From Bradyrhizobium sp. AZCC 1719 (GTDB taxonomy: Bacteria > Pseudomonadota > Alphaproteobacteria > Rhizobiales > Xanthobacteraceae), in the NCBI RefSeq assembly GCF_036924525.1, contig NZ_JAZHRU010000001.1:5919001-5983000 (forward strand): a stretch of DNA of 64,000 nt. The letters are read 5' to 3'. The translations under genes and the position numbers were made by a program. Position 1 is the first letter of the stretch. Every line of letters starts with the position of its first letter. Positions 33,389 through 41,582 of the stretch are shown one piece after another. The notes beneath the pieces are model-generated. The model made no database searches, had not been told where the DNA came from, and saw only the letters and a program-made list of their open reading frames with translations.

Positions 33389-34617
33389 CGTTTGCTGATG
33401 CAGGCATCTCTGCGTTCGACGCGCTGCGGCTGCACAAGCTGCGCAGCTCCCTGACGATACTTGGCATCATCATCGGCGTTGCAGCCGTGATAGCGATGGT
33501 GGCGGTTGGCAGCGGTGGACGCGAGCAGGTCGCGGCGCAGTTCCGCAGCCTCGGCACCAACCTGCTCGTGGTCATGCCGGGTAGCATCACCAAATTCGGC
33601 GTGGGCCTCGGCTCGGGCTCCGCTTCCTCATTGACCGACGAGGATGCAGCGGCGGCCGTGCGGGAAGTGCCGTTGCTGCAGGTAGCCGCGCCATTCATTC
33701 GCGAAAATGCCCAACTGATCGCTGCCGGCGTCAACTGGTCGAGTCTGGTCTACGGCGTCGATCTTGGCCTGTTCGAGGCGCGAGAATGGGACGTCGAATC
33801 GGGTCGACTGTTCGCGCCGGACGAGATCGCCCGCGGGGCGCAGGTGGCGTTGATTGGGCAGTCCGTGGCGCGCGCGCTCTATGGCGGGCTCGATCCGGTC
33901 GGGCAGGAGTTGCGGGTGCGCAACGTGCCGTTCCGCGTGATCGGCGTGATGGCAAGAAAGGGCCAATCCGCCTGGGGCCACGACCAGGATGATGTCGTGC
34001 TCCTGCCGCTCAACACGGCGCGCCAGCGGGTGATCGGCCGTAATGCAGCCAATTCGCGCTCGGTCGACTCTTTCTATCTCAAAGTGCGCGAGGGGGAGAG
34101 CCTCGCCGCGGCGGAGAGCGACGTGAAGATGCTGCTACGCCAGCGTCACCGTCTGCAGCCGATGCAGGACGACGACTTCACGGTCCGCAACCTCGCCGAC
34201 ATTGCGGCGACGCAGGAGGAAAGCGTGGGCACGCTTGCCTTGCTGCTCGCGATCGTCGCCGGGGTCTCGCTCGCGGTGGGCGGCATTGGCATCATGAACA
34301 TCATGCTGGTGTCGGTGACCGAGCGCACGCGCGAGATCGGGCTGCGGCTCGCGATCGGCGCGCGTCCACGTGATATCCTGAAACAATTCTTGTTCGAGGC
34401 AATCGCGTTGTCGCTCATTGGCGGCGCCATCGGCATTCTGACCGGGATCCTCGCCGCCTGCGCAATCGCGAGCCTAGCCCAGTGGCCTCTGCTGATTGAG
34501 CCGGAATGGATCGTGCTCGCAGTGCTGTTTTCCGGATTCGTCGGCGTGTTCTTCGGCTGGTTTCCGGCGCTGCGCGCGTCGCGGCTCGATCCGATCGAAG
34601 CGTTGCGGCACGCGTGA
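33385..34617 (+). CDS. ABC exporter permease, MacB/FtsX-type
   Basis: 410 residues. One N-terminal membrane helix near LRSSLTILGIIIGVAAVIAM, a large periplasmic domain (about 60-270), then three C-terminal helices with the family signature GGIGIMNIMLVSVTERTREI and the RASRLDPIEALRHA end. Such transporters work mechanically on periplasmic substrates (peptides, toxins, lipoproteins, antibiotics), which fits periplasmic micropeptides encoded just upstream; the link is inference. Confidence 0.93.
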   Translation: MTFADAGISAFDALRLHKLRSSLTILGIIIGVAAVIAMVAVGSGGREQVAAQFRSLGTNLLVVMPGSITKFGVGLGSGSASSLTDEDAAAAVREVPLLQVAAPFIRENAQLIAAGVNWSSLVYGVDLGLFEAREWDVESGRLFAPDEIARGAQVALIGQSVARALYGGLDPVGQELRVRNVPFRVIGVMARKGQSAWGHDQDDVVLLPLNTARQRVIGRNAANSRSVDSFYLKVREGESLAAAESDVKMLLRQRHRLQPMQDDDFTVRNLADIAATQEESVGTLALLLAIVAGVSLAVGGIGIMNIMLVSVTERTREIGLRLAIGARPRDILKQFLFEAIALSLIGGAIGILTGILAACAIASLAQWPLLIEPEWIVLAVLFSGFVGVFFGWFPALRASRLDPIEALRHA

Positions 34618-34672
34618 TTGCCGAGCCAGCCTCGTGCTGTCCGATAGTTTGGAGATGCGCGGGCCCAACTTT

Positions 34673-34713
34673 CACGCACGTCCGTGGAACCTGTCACGCA
34701 CCTCCGTGGAACC
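34673..34713 (+). promoter_or_regulatory. Direct repeat upstream of the ECF sigma gene
   Basis: CACGCACGTCCGTGGAACC (34673-34691) and CACGCACCTCCGTGGAACC (34695-34713), 18 of 19 bases alike, 22-bp period (two helical turns). Each ends in GGAACC, like the -35 element of many ECF promoters. Could be an autoregulated promoter or activator sites. Confidence 0.45.
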
Positions 34714-34935
34714 GCGTCGTGTACGATCAACTTGTTGGCTTAAGTGTCCGTCGAGTTGGTGCTAAGGTTAAAGGCGATGAGAGCAGGCGCGCTCGCTACC
34801 TTACTGTCGACTTCGCACCGTACCCGCGCAGTCGTTGCCGATCGCCCGCTGCGGGCGCGGTGCGGTCTGGCGACAAGGGCGAGCAAGCAGATGCCGTCGC
34901 ATGTGACTTCGCGCAGAAGAATCCGACGAGCCGAA

Positions 34936-35565
34936 ATGCCGGAAATCAAGACGGTCAGCTTCGTGCCGAGCTCTGATGAGCGGGTGATCAGCCGATCCAT
35001 CCGACCGGCAGCCCCAGATGCGGAGACGACGCAGAGTCCCGAGACCCTGCTGCAGGCCTGTGCCAGCGGCGATCAGACTGCGCTGCACAGCCTCTATAAG
35101 GGAACGGCACCGCAACTATTCGGACTCGCTCTGCGTATTCTCAGGAGTCGCGAAACGGCCGAGGAAATCATACAGGATTGCTTTGTTCTCGTTTGGCGCA
35201 ATGCGCACACTTTCGATCCCAGTCGCGGTGCTGCGATGGCCTGGCTCGCCCGCATCGTCCGGAACCGGTGCATCGATGTCATACGACGGCGCGGGCGCGA
35301 GGCACCACTCGATGATGCACCGATTGAGGACCACGAGGACCCGGCATCGCGTCCGGCCGATCAGGCGGTGCTTAGTCGCGATGCCCGCCGCCTGCAGGAC
35401 TGCCTTGACAAACTCGAGGAGGGGCCGCGCAATACACTCAAGCTGATATATTATGAGGGGATGACGTACCAGGAGGTGGCAGCCCATGTGGGCGTGCCAC
35501 TCGGCACCGTGAAGAGTTGGGTTCGGCGAAGCCTGATCCGGCTCAGGGGGTGTTTGGAGCGATGA
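34936..35565 (+). CDS. ECF-type RNA polymerase sigma factor
   Basis: About 209 residues from the ATG of MPEIKTVSF; GTG 34744 and ATG 34891 are in-frame alternatives and the true start is uncertain, as the region before residue 30 is not conserved. Region 2 reads LFGLALRILRSRETAEEIIQDCFVLVWRNAHTFDP and region 4 YYEGMTYQEVAAHVGVPLGTVKSWVRRSLIRL. It overlaps the anti-sigma gene by 4 bases (ATGA), a typical ECF/RskA pair. It probably responds to envelope or oxidative stress. Likely targets: its own promoter and possibly the exporter or peptides. Confidence 0.92.
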   Translation: MPEIKTVSFVPSSDERVISRSIRPAAPDAETTQSPETLLQACASGDQTALHSLYKGTAPQLFGLALRILRSRETAEEIIQDCFVLVWRNAHTFDPSRGAAMAWLARIVRNRCIDVIRRRGREAPLDDAPIEDHEDPASRPADQAVLSRDARRLQDCLDKLEEGPRNTLKLIYYEGMTYQEVAAHVGVPLGTVKSWVRRSLIRLRGCLER

Positions 35566-36365
35566 ACTACGTCGATCCGGAAACGCGTGACCTTCTGGCG
35601 GCCGAATACGTACTCGGCACGCTGAGCGGCGCCGAGCGCCGCCGTTTCGAACGGCTGTTGTCCGGCGACCGCGACCTGCGCGATCTCGTGGAACGCTGGG
35701 AGCAGAGGCTCAATCCCCTCGCCGAATCGGTCCCGGCCGAGGAGCCGCCTGCGCATGTCTGGAACGAGATTGCCCGGCAGATCGCGCTGGCACGTGCACC
35801 GGCAGCACCGGTACGCGAAGGCTGGTTCGATCGGCTGTGGGACAGCGTCGGCTTCTGGCGTAGCGCGACGGCCCTGGCCGCGGCCACGGCGGCGGCCTTA
35901 CTCCTCTACGTCGTTTCGCTCCCGCAGAGTGTTGCGCCGGAGCAGATTGCGGCGCTCGACGAGCGGCTTGCACGCATCGAGGACACAACGAAGGGCCTGG
36001 TGACCTCGCCACCCACGCACGTGGCAGTGCTGCTCGACAAGGATCAGCGTCCGATGATGACGGCGGATCTCGACGTTGCCGACGGACGTCTGGTGCTGCG
36101 GCTCAACCTCACGCCGCCCCGTGATTTCAACCGCAATGTGCTTGAGGTCTGGCTGGTGTCCCCGGATGGCACGCGCCGCTCGCTTGGCCTTTTCCCGAGC
36201 GAGCGCCCCGGCACAACGACGGCTCTCGTGCTGCCGCACGCCACTGCCGAAGCGCTGGCCCAAGCGGCGCTCGCCGTCACCCTGGAGCCAAGGGGCGGCT
36301 CGACGACAGGGCAGCCGTCAGGTCCGGTCCTGTTCAACGGCTCGCTCATGCCTGTCGCTCTATGA
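35562..36365 (+). CDS. RskA-family anti-sigma factor
   Basis: 267 residues starting at the overlapping ATG. The cytosolic N-terminal part (MNYVDPETRDLLAAEYVLGT, then SGAERRRFERLL) is the sigma-binding anti-sigma domain; a membrane helix lies at about 106-125 (ALAAATAAALLLYVV); the periplasmic C-terminus has the RskA block (VLEVWLVSPDGTRRSLGLF). Release of sigma would follow proteolysis or a conformational change in the periplasm. It is co-transcribed with the sigma gene. Confidence 0.9.
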   Translation: MNYVDPETRDLLAAEYVLGTLSGAERRRFERLLSGDRDLRDLVERWEQRLNPLAESVPAEEPPAHVWNEIARQIALARAPAAPVREGWFDRLWDSVGFWRSATALAAATAAALLLYVVSLPQSVAPEQIAALDERLARIEDTTKGLVTSPPTHVAVLLDKDQRPMMTADLDVADGRLVLRLNLTPPRDFNRNVLEVWLVSPDGTRRSLGLFPSERPGTTTALVLPHATAEALAQAALAVTLEPRGGSTTGQPSGPVLFNGSLMPVAL

Positions 36366-36488
36366 CAAGGCAGTCCCACCGAAGCACGCTTTAAGGTCGG
36401 CGTCGCCGCGATCGATGCTGCGCGTTCGTGCTTCCGGGCCTAACCGTGTTATGCACGGTGCTCGACAGGAAGCAGCGACTCACATTCG

Positions 36489-37964
36489 ATGGCCAAATCC
36501 ACCCTCTCCTTCGTCTGCCAGAACTGCGGGGCGGCGTATAATCGCTGGCAGGGCAAATGCGATTCCTGCGGCGAGTGGAACACGCTTGCCGAGGAAGACA
36601 CGACCGGCGCGACCTCGATGCCGGTCTCGGTCCGCTCCCGGCGCAAGGGCCGAACGTTTGCGCTGGAATCGCTGACAGGAAAAAGCAACGACGCCCCCCG
36701 CTTGCCTTCCGGGATGACTGAGCTCGATCGTGTCACCGGCGGCGGCTTTGTCCGCGGCTCGGTGCTGTTGGTCGGCGGCGATCCCGGCATCGGAAAATCA
36801 ACACTGCTCACGCAGGCCACCAGCATGCTGGCGCGTGCGGGCCATCGCGCGGTCTATATTTCGGGCGAAGAGGCCGTGGCGCAGGTGCGGCTGCGTGCCG
36901 AGCGGCTCGGATTGGCGGACGCGCCGGTGCAGCTCGCCGCCGAAACCTCGGTGGAAGATATCGTCTCGACCCTGTCAGAAGGTGCGGTGCCACGCCTGAT
37001 CGTGATCGATTCGATCCAGACCATGTGGACCGACACGGTAGAGTCGGCGCCGGGAACGGTGACGCAGGTCCGAGCCTCGGCGCAGGCGCTCATTCGTTTC
37101 GCCAAGAAAACCGGTGCTGCGATCATTCTGGTCGGGCACGTCACCAAAGATGGCCAGATCGCAGGCCCCCGCGTGGTCGAGCACATGGTCGACGCGGTAC
37201 TGTCGTTCGAGGGCGAAGGCTCGCAACATTTCCGCATTTTGCGCGCGATGAAGAATCGTTTTGGCCCGACCGATGAAATCGGCGTGTTCGAGATGACGGG
37301 GCTAGGCCTTCGCGAGGTCTCCAACCCTTCGGAATTGTTCCTCTCGGAACGCGATCTGGGCAGCCCGGGAACCGCAGTTTTCGCCGGGATCGAAGGTACC
37401 CGCCCAGTGCTGGTGGAATTGCAGGCATTGGTCGCGCCGACCACGCTCGGCACCCCCCGGCGGGCCGTGGTGGGTTGGGATCCGAGCCGGCTGTCGATGG
37501 TGTTGGCGGTGCTGGAGGCCCATTGCGGGGTCAAACTGTCCGGCTACGACGTCTATCTGAACGTGGCGGGAGGCCTGCGGATCCAGGAGCCCGCGGCCGA
37601 CCTCGCGGCGGCCGCCGCCCTGGTGTCCTCGTTGGTGAACGCGCCGTTACCGACAGACGCGGTCTATTTCGGCGAGATTTCGCTCTCGGGCGCGGTCCGG
37701 CCGGTGGCGCAGACCGCCGCCCGATTGAAGGAGGCCGCGAAACTGGGCTTTGGCCGCGCCGTTCTGCCCGAATCGGCGCGCGGCGAGGTCGGCGGCGATG
37801 GCGGGCTTGCGCTGAACAGCATCGGCGGACTAACCAGCCTGGTGGCCGAAATCGCGGCGCGCGGCAGCCCAAGAAACACCGGGGGCGGCAACCGCGACAC
37901 CAGTCGCGAGGGTGCGGCAGAGAAAAATGCCACACCAGCGCGATTCCGTCGTGAAAACAGCTAA
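36489..37964 (+). CDS. radA: DNA repair protein RadA
   Basis: ATP-dependent branch-migration protein. N-terminal zinc finger with Cys10, Cys13, Cys24, Cys27; Walker A GGDPGIGKST (96-105); the RadA-specific KNRFG (255-259); a C-terminal Lon-like domain with LNVAGGLRIQEPAADLAAAAAL. 491 residues, with a 30-residue tail beyond the core. It resumes the conserved alr-radA-cvpA-purF order after the accessory block. Confidence 0.97.
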   Translation: MAKSTLSFVCQNCGAAYNRWQGKCDSCGEWNTLAEEDTTGATSMPVSVRSRRKGRTFALESLTGKSNDAPRLPSGMTELDRVTGGGFVRGSVLLVGGDPGIGKSTLLTQATSMLARAGHRAVYISGEEAVAQVRLRAERLGLADAPVQLAAETSVEDIVSTLSEGAVPRLIVIDSIQTMWTDTVESAPGTVTQVRASAQALIRFAKKTGAAIILVGHVTKDGQIAGPRVVEHMVDAVLSFEGEGSQHFRILRAMKNRFGPTDEIGVFEMTGLGLREVSNPSELFLSERDLGSPGTAVFAGIEGTRPVLVELQALVAPTTLGTPRRAVVGWDPSRLSMVLAVLEAHCGVKLSGYDVYLNVAGGLRIQEPAADLAAAAALVSSLVNAPLPTDAVYFGEISLSGAVRPVAQTAARLKEAAKLGFGRAVLPESARGEVGGDGGLALNSIGGLTSLVAEIAARGSPRNTGGGNRDTSREGAAEKNATPARFRRENS

Positions 37965-38130
37965 AGCGGCGTGACGCGCCCGCCCCTCGCCGCTATACAA
38001 CGCGCGCGAAAGGCGGGCGGGATGGCACGATATCCGGCCTTGCGGGATACGCCGTCTGCCCCTCACTTGGGGGTGACCCTGAGCCGCCGATTCGCTGCCT
38101 AAAGGACTTACGAGCGGACCTGACCAGCCG

Positions 38131-38760
38131 ATGCCGATAACGATACTCGATCTCGTCCTGCTCGGAGTGATGCTGATTTCGGGGCTGCTCGCCATGGTGC
38201 GCGGCTTCATGCGCGAGATCCTGTCGATCGCGGCCTGGGGCGCGGCGGCGCTGGTGACGCTGTATGCCTTCTCGAAGCTGCTGCCGACCGCCAAGGCCTA
38301 TTTCAACAATGATACCGTGGCAGCCGTGGCGGTGGTGGCCGGCACCTTCATCGGCACACTGATCGTGGTCTCCGTGATCACGGTGCGGATTTCGGATATG
38401 ATCCTGGATTCCCGGATCGGCGCGCTGGATCGCACGCTTGGATTCCTGTTTGGGTTGGGTCGCGGCCTTTTGATCGTGGTGGTCGCCTTCCTGTTCTTTA
38501 GCTGGCTGGTCCCGGACAAGCAGCGGCCGGACTGGATCACCGGTGCAAAATCGCGGGTAGTGCTGCAGGGAACCGGGGATTGGTTAATGTCGCTCTTGCC
38601 GGACGACCCCGAGAACACCATTTTAAAGAGATTCAAGAAGAATAAACCGGAAGACGATCAAACTGACGCCGACCAGGCAGCCCCTGCGTCCGGCGATGGC
38701 TACAGCAAACCTGCCCGCGACAGCCTTAAAAAGCTGATCGAAAAACCCGCGGGCCGCTAA
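38131..38760 (+). CDS. cvpA: CvpA family membrane protein
   Basis: 209 residues with four hydrophobic segments; starts MPITILDLVLLGVMLISGLLAM and contains SIAAWGAAALVTLYAF and GFLFGLGRGLLIVVVAFLFF, typical of CvpA. The C-terminal 50 residues are charged and cytosolic. It is 22 bp upstream of purF, an association seen from E. coli to rhizobia. Its role in envelope or biofilm functions is not settled. Confidence 0.94.
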   Translation: MPITILDLVLLGVMLISGLLAMVRGFMREILSIAAWGAAALVTLYAFSKLLPTAKAYFNNDTVAAVAVVAGTFIGTLIVVSVITVRISDMILDSRIGALDRTLGFLFGLGRGLLIVVVAFLFFSWLVPDKQRPDWITGAKSRVVLQGTGDWLMSLLPDDPENTILKRFKKNKPEDDQTDADQAAPASGDGYSKPARDSLKKLIEKPAGR

Positions 38761-38782
38761 TTCTAGCCAAAATAGAGAGGCG

Positions 38783-40297
38783 ATGGACGCGATGCAAAAC
38801 CCTTCCGATCCCGCCGGGCAACTCGATCTAAACCGTGGCATCGAGTTGCAGGACGATCTCGAAGGCGACACGTTGCGCGAGGAGTGCGGCGTGTTCGGCA
38901 TCTTCGGCCACCCCGAGGCCGCTGCCGTCACCGCGCTCGGGCTGCACGCTTTGCAGCACCGCGGCCAGGAGGCCGCCGGCATCGTCTCCTTCGACGGCTC
39001 GCGGTTTCACTCGGAGAAGCGGGTCGGCCTGGTCGGCGACACCTTCTCCCGCCGCGAGGTGATCGAGCGCCTCCCTGGCAACCTCGCGGTCGGCCATGTG
39101 CGCTATTCCACGACCGGCGCCAACATCCTGCGCAACGTGCAGCCGCTGTTCGCCGAACTCAATGCCGGCGGTTTCGCGGTCGGCCACAACGGCAACCTCA
39201 CCAACGGGCTGAGCCTGCGCCGCGAACTGGTGCGCAACGGCGCCATGATGCAATCCACCAACGACACCGAAGTGATCCTGCATCTGGTGGCGCAGTCGAA
39301 GCGCGGCCGCTTCATCGATCGCTTCATCGAAGCACTGCGCACGATCGAGGGCGCCTATTCGCTGGTGTCGATGACCAACAAGAAGCTGGTCGGCGCGCGC
39401 GATCCGCTCGGCATCCGTCCGCTGGTACTCGGCGATCTCGAAGGCTGTCCGATCCTGACCTCGGAAACCTGCGCGCTCGATATGATCGGCGCCAAATATG
39501 TCCGCGACGTCGAGCCCGGCGAGATCGTCGTGTTCGACGAGGAAGGCGCCCACAGCCACAAGCCGTTTCCGCCGAAACCGCCGCGGCCCTGCATCTTCGA
39601 ATACATCTACTTCTCACGGCCGGATTCGATCGTCGGCGGCCGTTCGGTCTATGAGGTCCGAAAGGCCTTCGGCGCGCAGCTCGCCCGCGAAAGCCATGTC
39701 GAGGTCGACGTCGTGGTGCCGGTGCCGGATTCCGGCGTGCCGGCGGCGGTCGGCTACAGCCAGCATTCCGGCGTGCCGTTCGAACTCGGCATCATCCGCA
39801 ACCACTATGTCGGCCGCACCTTCATCCAGCCGACGCAGAGCGTGCGCGAGCTCGGCGTGCGCATGAAGCACTCGGCCAATCGCGCCGCGATCGAAGGCAA
39901 GCGGATCATCCTGATCGACGATTCACTGGTGCGCGGCACCACGTCGAAGAAGATCGTGCGCATGATGCGCGACGCCGGTGCGCGCGAGGTCCATTTCCGG
40001 CTCGCTTCGCCGCCGATCCTCTATCCCGACTATTACGGCATCGACCTGCCGGACCGCGGCGGACTTCTTGCGGCCACCCATTCGCTGGAAGAGATGCGCG
40101 ACATCATCGGCGCGGATTCGCTGGCGTTCCTGTCGATCGACGGCCTGTACCGCGCGATGGGCGAACCGGGGCGCGACCCCGCCAATCCGAAATTCTCCGA
40201 CCATTGCTTCACGGGTGCCTATCCGACGCACCTTACTGACCAGACTCAGGTCGAACCGCAGCCGCGCCAGCTCTCGCTCTTGGCGGAAGCGAGCTGA
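38783..40297 (+). CDS. purF: Amidophosphoribosyltransferase
   Basis: First step of purine synthesis: PRPP plus glutamine to phosphoribosylamine. The glutaminase nucleophile is Cys35 (EECGVFGIFGH), exposed after removal of an N-terminal propeptide; the PRTase site RIILIDDSLVRGTTS is near 373-387. 504 residues. GAGAGG is only 2 bp from ATG 38783 but 11 bp from ATG 38792, so the second Met may be the true start. Confidence 0.97.
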   Translation: MDAMQNPSDPAGQLDLNRGIELQDDLEGDTLREECGVFGIFGHPEAAAVTALGLHALQHRGQEAAGIVSFDGSRFHSEKRVGLVGDTFSRREVIERLPGNLAVGHVRYSTTGANILRNVQPLFAELNAGGFAVGHNGNLTNGLSLRRELVRNGAMMQSTNDTEVILHLVAQSKRGRFIDRFIEALRTIEGAYSLVSMTNKKLVGARDPLGIRPLVLGDLEGCPILTSETCALDMIGAKYVRDVEPGEIVVFDEEGAHSHKPFPPKPPRPCIFEYIYFSRPDSIVGGRSVYEVRKAFGAQLARESHVEVDVVVPVPDSGVPAAVGYSQHSGVPFELGIIRNHYVGRTFIQPTQSVRELGVRMKHSANRAAIEGKRIILIDDSLVRGTTSKKIVRMMRDAGAREVHFRLASPPILYPDYYGIDLPDRGGLLAATHSLEEMRDIIGADSLAFLSIDGLYRAMGEPGRDPANPKFSDHCFTGAYPTHLTDQTQVEPQPRQLSLLAEAS

Positions 40298-40311
40298 GAA
40301 CACTCAACGGT

Positions 40312-40436
40312 GTCGTTCCTGCGAAAGCAGGGACTCATAACCACAGGCCTTCGTTTTTGCGGATGCCATCAGTTATTGACACCTCCTTACCTCATGAGCG
40401 CCGCGGCGTATGGGTTCCTGCTTTCGCGGGGACGAC
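40312..40436. repeat. Palindromic intergenic repeat after purF
   Basis: Arms of about 28 bp, GTCGTTCCTGCGAAAGCAGG... (40312-40340) and its imperfect complement ending CTTTCGCGGGGACGAC (40409-40436), with about 70 bp between. A type common in bradyrhizobial intergenic DNA (memory, not search). May act as purF terminator. Confidence 0.65.
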
Positions 40437-40454
40437 GATGATCGAGCTAGTTCA

Positions 40455-41195
40455 ATGACCAAACCCCTCGCCTCCCGCATTGCGCTCGTCACTGGCGCCT
40501 CGCGCGGCATCGGCTATGCCACGGCGCTCGCGCTGGCAAAGGCCGGCGCGCACATCGTCGCCGTCGCGCGCACACAAGGCGGGTTGGAGGAACTCGACGA
40601 CGAGATCAGGAAGGACGGCGGCAGCGCCACGCTGGTGCCGCTCAACCTCACCGATTTCGACGGCATCGCGCGGCTCGGCGCGGCGCTGCATGAACGCCAC
40701 GGCAAGCTCGACATTCTCGTCGGCAATGCCGGGGTTGCCGGCCCCTCCTCGCCGCTCGGGCATATCGAGCTGAAGCCCTGGAACGACGTGATGGCAGTGA
40801 ACGTCACCGCGAACTTCCAGCTCATCCGCTGCATGGATCCGCTCCTCAAGGTCTCGGACGCCGGCCGGGCCGTGTTCGTCACTTCGGGCGCTGCCAGCAA
40901 GGCGAACGCCTATCAGGGCCCCTACGCGGCCTCGAAGGCGGCGCTGGACACGCTGGTGCGTTCCTGGGCCAACGAGACCGTGAGCACGAAATTGCGCGTC
41001 AACCTGTTCAGCCCCGGCCCGATCCGCACCCGCATGCGCGCCAGCGTCTTTCCCGGCGAAGACCCGATGACGCTGGATACGCCGGAACAGGCCGCGCAAT
41101 TCATCGTGCCGATGTGCGCGCCGGAATGGACCGAGACCGGCAAGCTTTATGACTACAAGACTCGCACACTGATGAGTTTTCATCCGCCGGCTTGA
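40455..41195 (+). CDS. Short-chain dehydrogenase/reductase
   Basis: 246 residues; cofactor motif TGASRGIGYA near 12-21, NAGVAGP, and the active-site Tyr/Lys in YAASKAAL. The start is ATG of MTKPLASRIALVTG; the longer frame upstream lies in the repeat. It follows purF in many rhizobia. Substrate unknown; likely NADP(H)-dependent. Confidence 0.92.
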   Translation: MTKPLASRIALVTGASRGIGYATALALAKAGAHIVAVARTQGGLEELDDEIRKDGGSATLVPLNLTDFDGIARLGAALHERHGKLDILVGNAGVAGPSSPLGHIELKPWNDVMAVNVTANFQLIRCMDPLLKVSDAGRAVFVTSGAASKANAYQGPYAASKAALDTLVRSWANETVSTKLRVNLFSPGPIRTRMRASVFPGEDPMTLDTPEQAAQFIVPMCAPEWTETGKLYDYKTRTLMSFHPPA

Positions 41196-41231
41196 GCATC
41201 TTACGAGCTCTCTCATTGTAAGCGCAGCGAC

Positions 41232-41489
41232 TTGTCCGCCGAAGCTTTAGCGAAGGCGGAAAGCAATCCATTTCGTCGCTTGTTGAGACATGAATTCGCC
41301 AATCCCGTGCATTGCGTGAAACTCGCCAATGACGGGTTGCTCTATGTCTGCGATCGCGCGAACAACCGCGTGTTCAGAAAAAGTGGAACCTTCGTTAAGG
41401 AACGGTCTTACGAAAAGAATACCCGGGGCAACGGTGCGGTGTGGGACATCGCGATCTGGCCCGAGCTGACGTCGAGCGCGCGACGATAG
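41232..41489 (+). pseudogene. Fragment of an NHL/beta-propeller protein
   Basis: The only recognisable part is FANPVHCVKLANDGLLYVCD followed by RANNRVFRKSGTFVKE, which looks like one blade of an NHL-type six-blade propeller; the usual 'QVF' at RVF is shortened. The frame then reads YEKNTRGNGAVWDIAIWPE and stops, with no signal peptide and no further blades. A full-length protein of this type would be hundreds of residues, so this is a decayed remnant. Confidence 0.6.
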
Positions 41490-41582
41490 GTGCATTGCCC
41501 GCGGTTTCGAGAAGGACTATCGCAGGACCGCTGGCAGGTTCCGAAAAGAGAGCCGGCGAACAACATTTCTGGAGGAATACCC

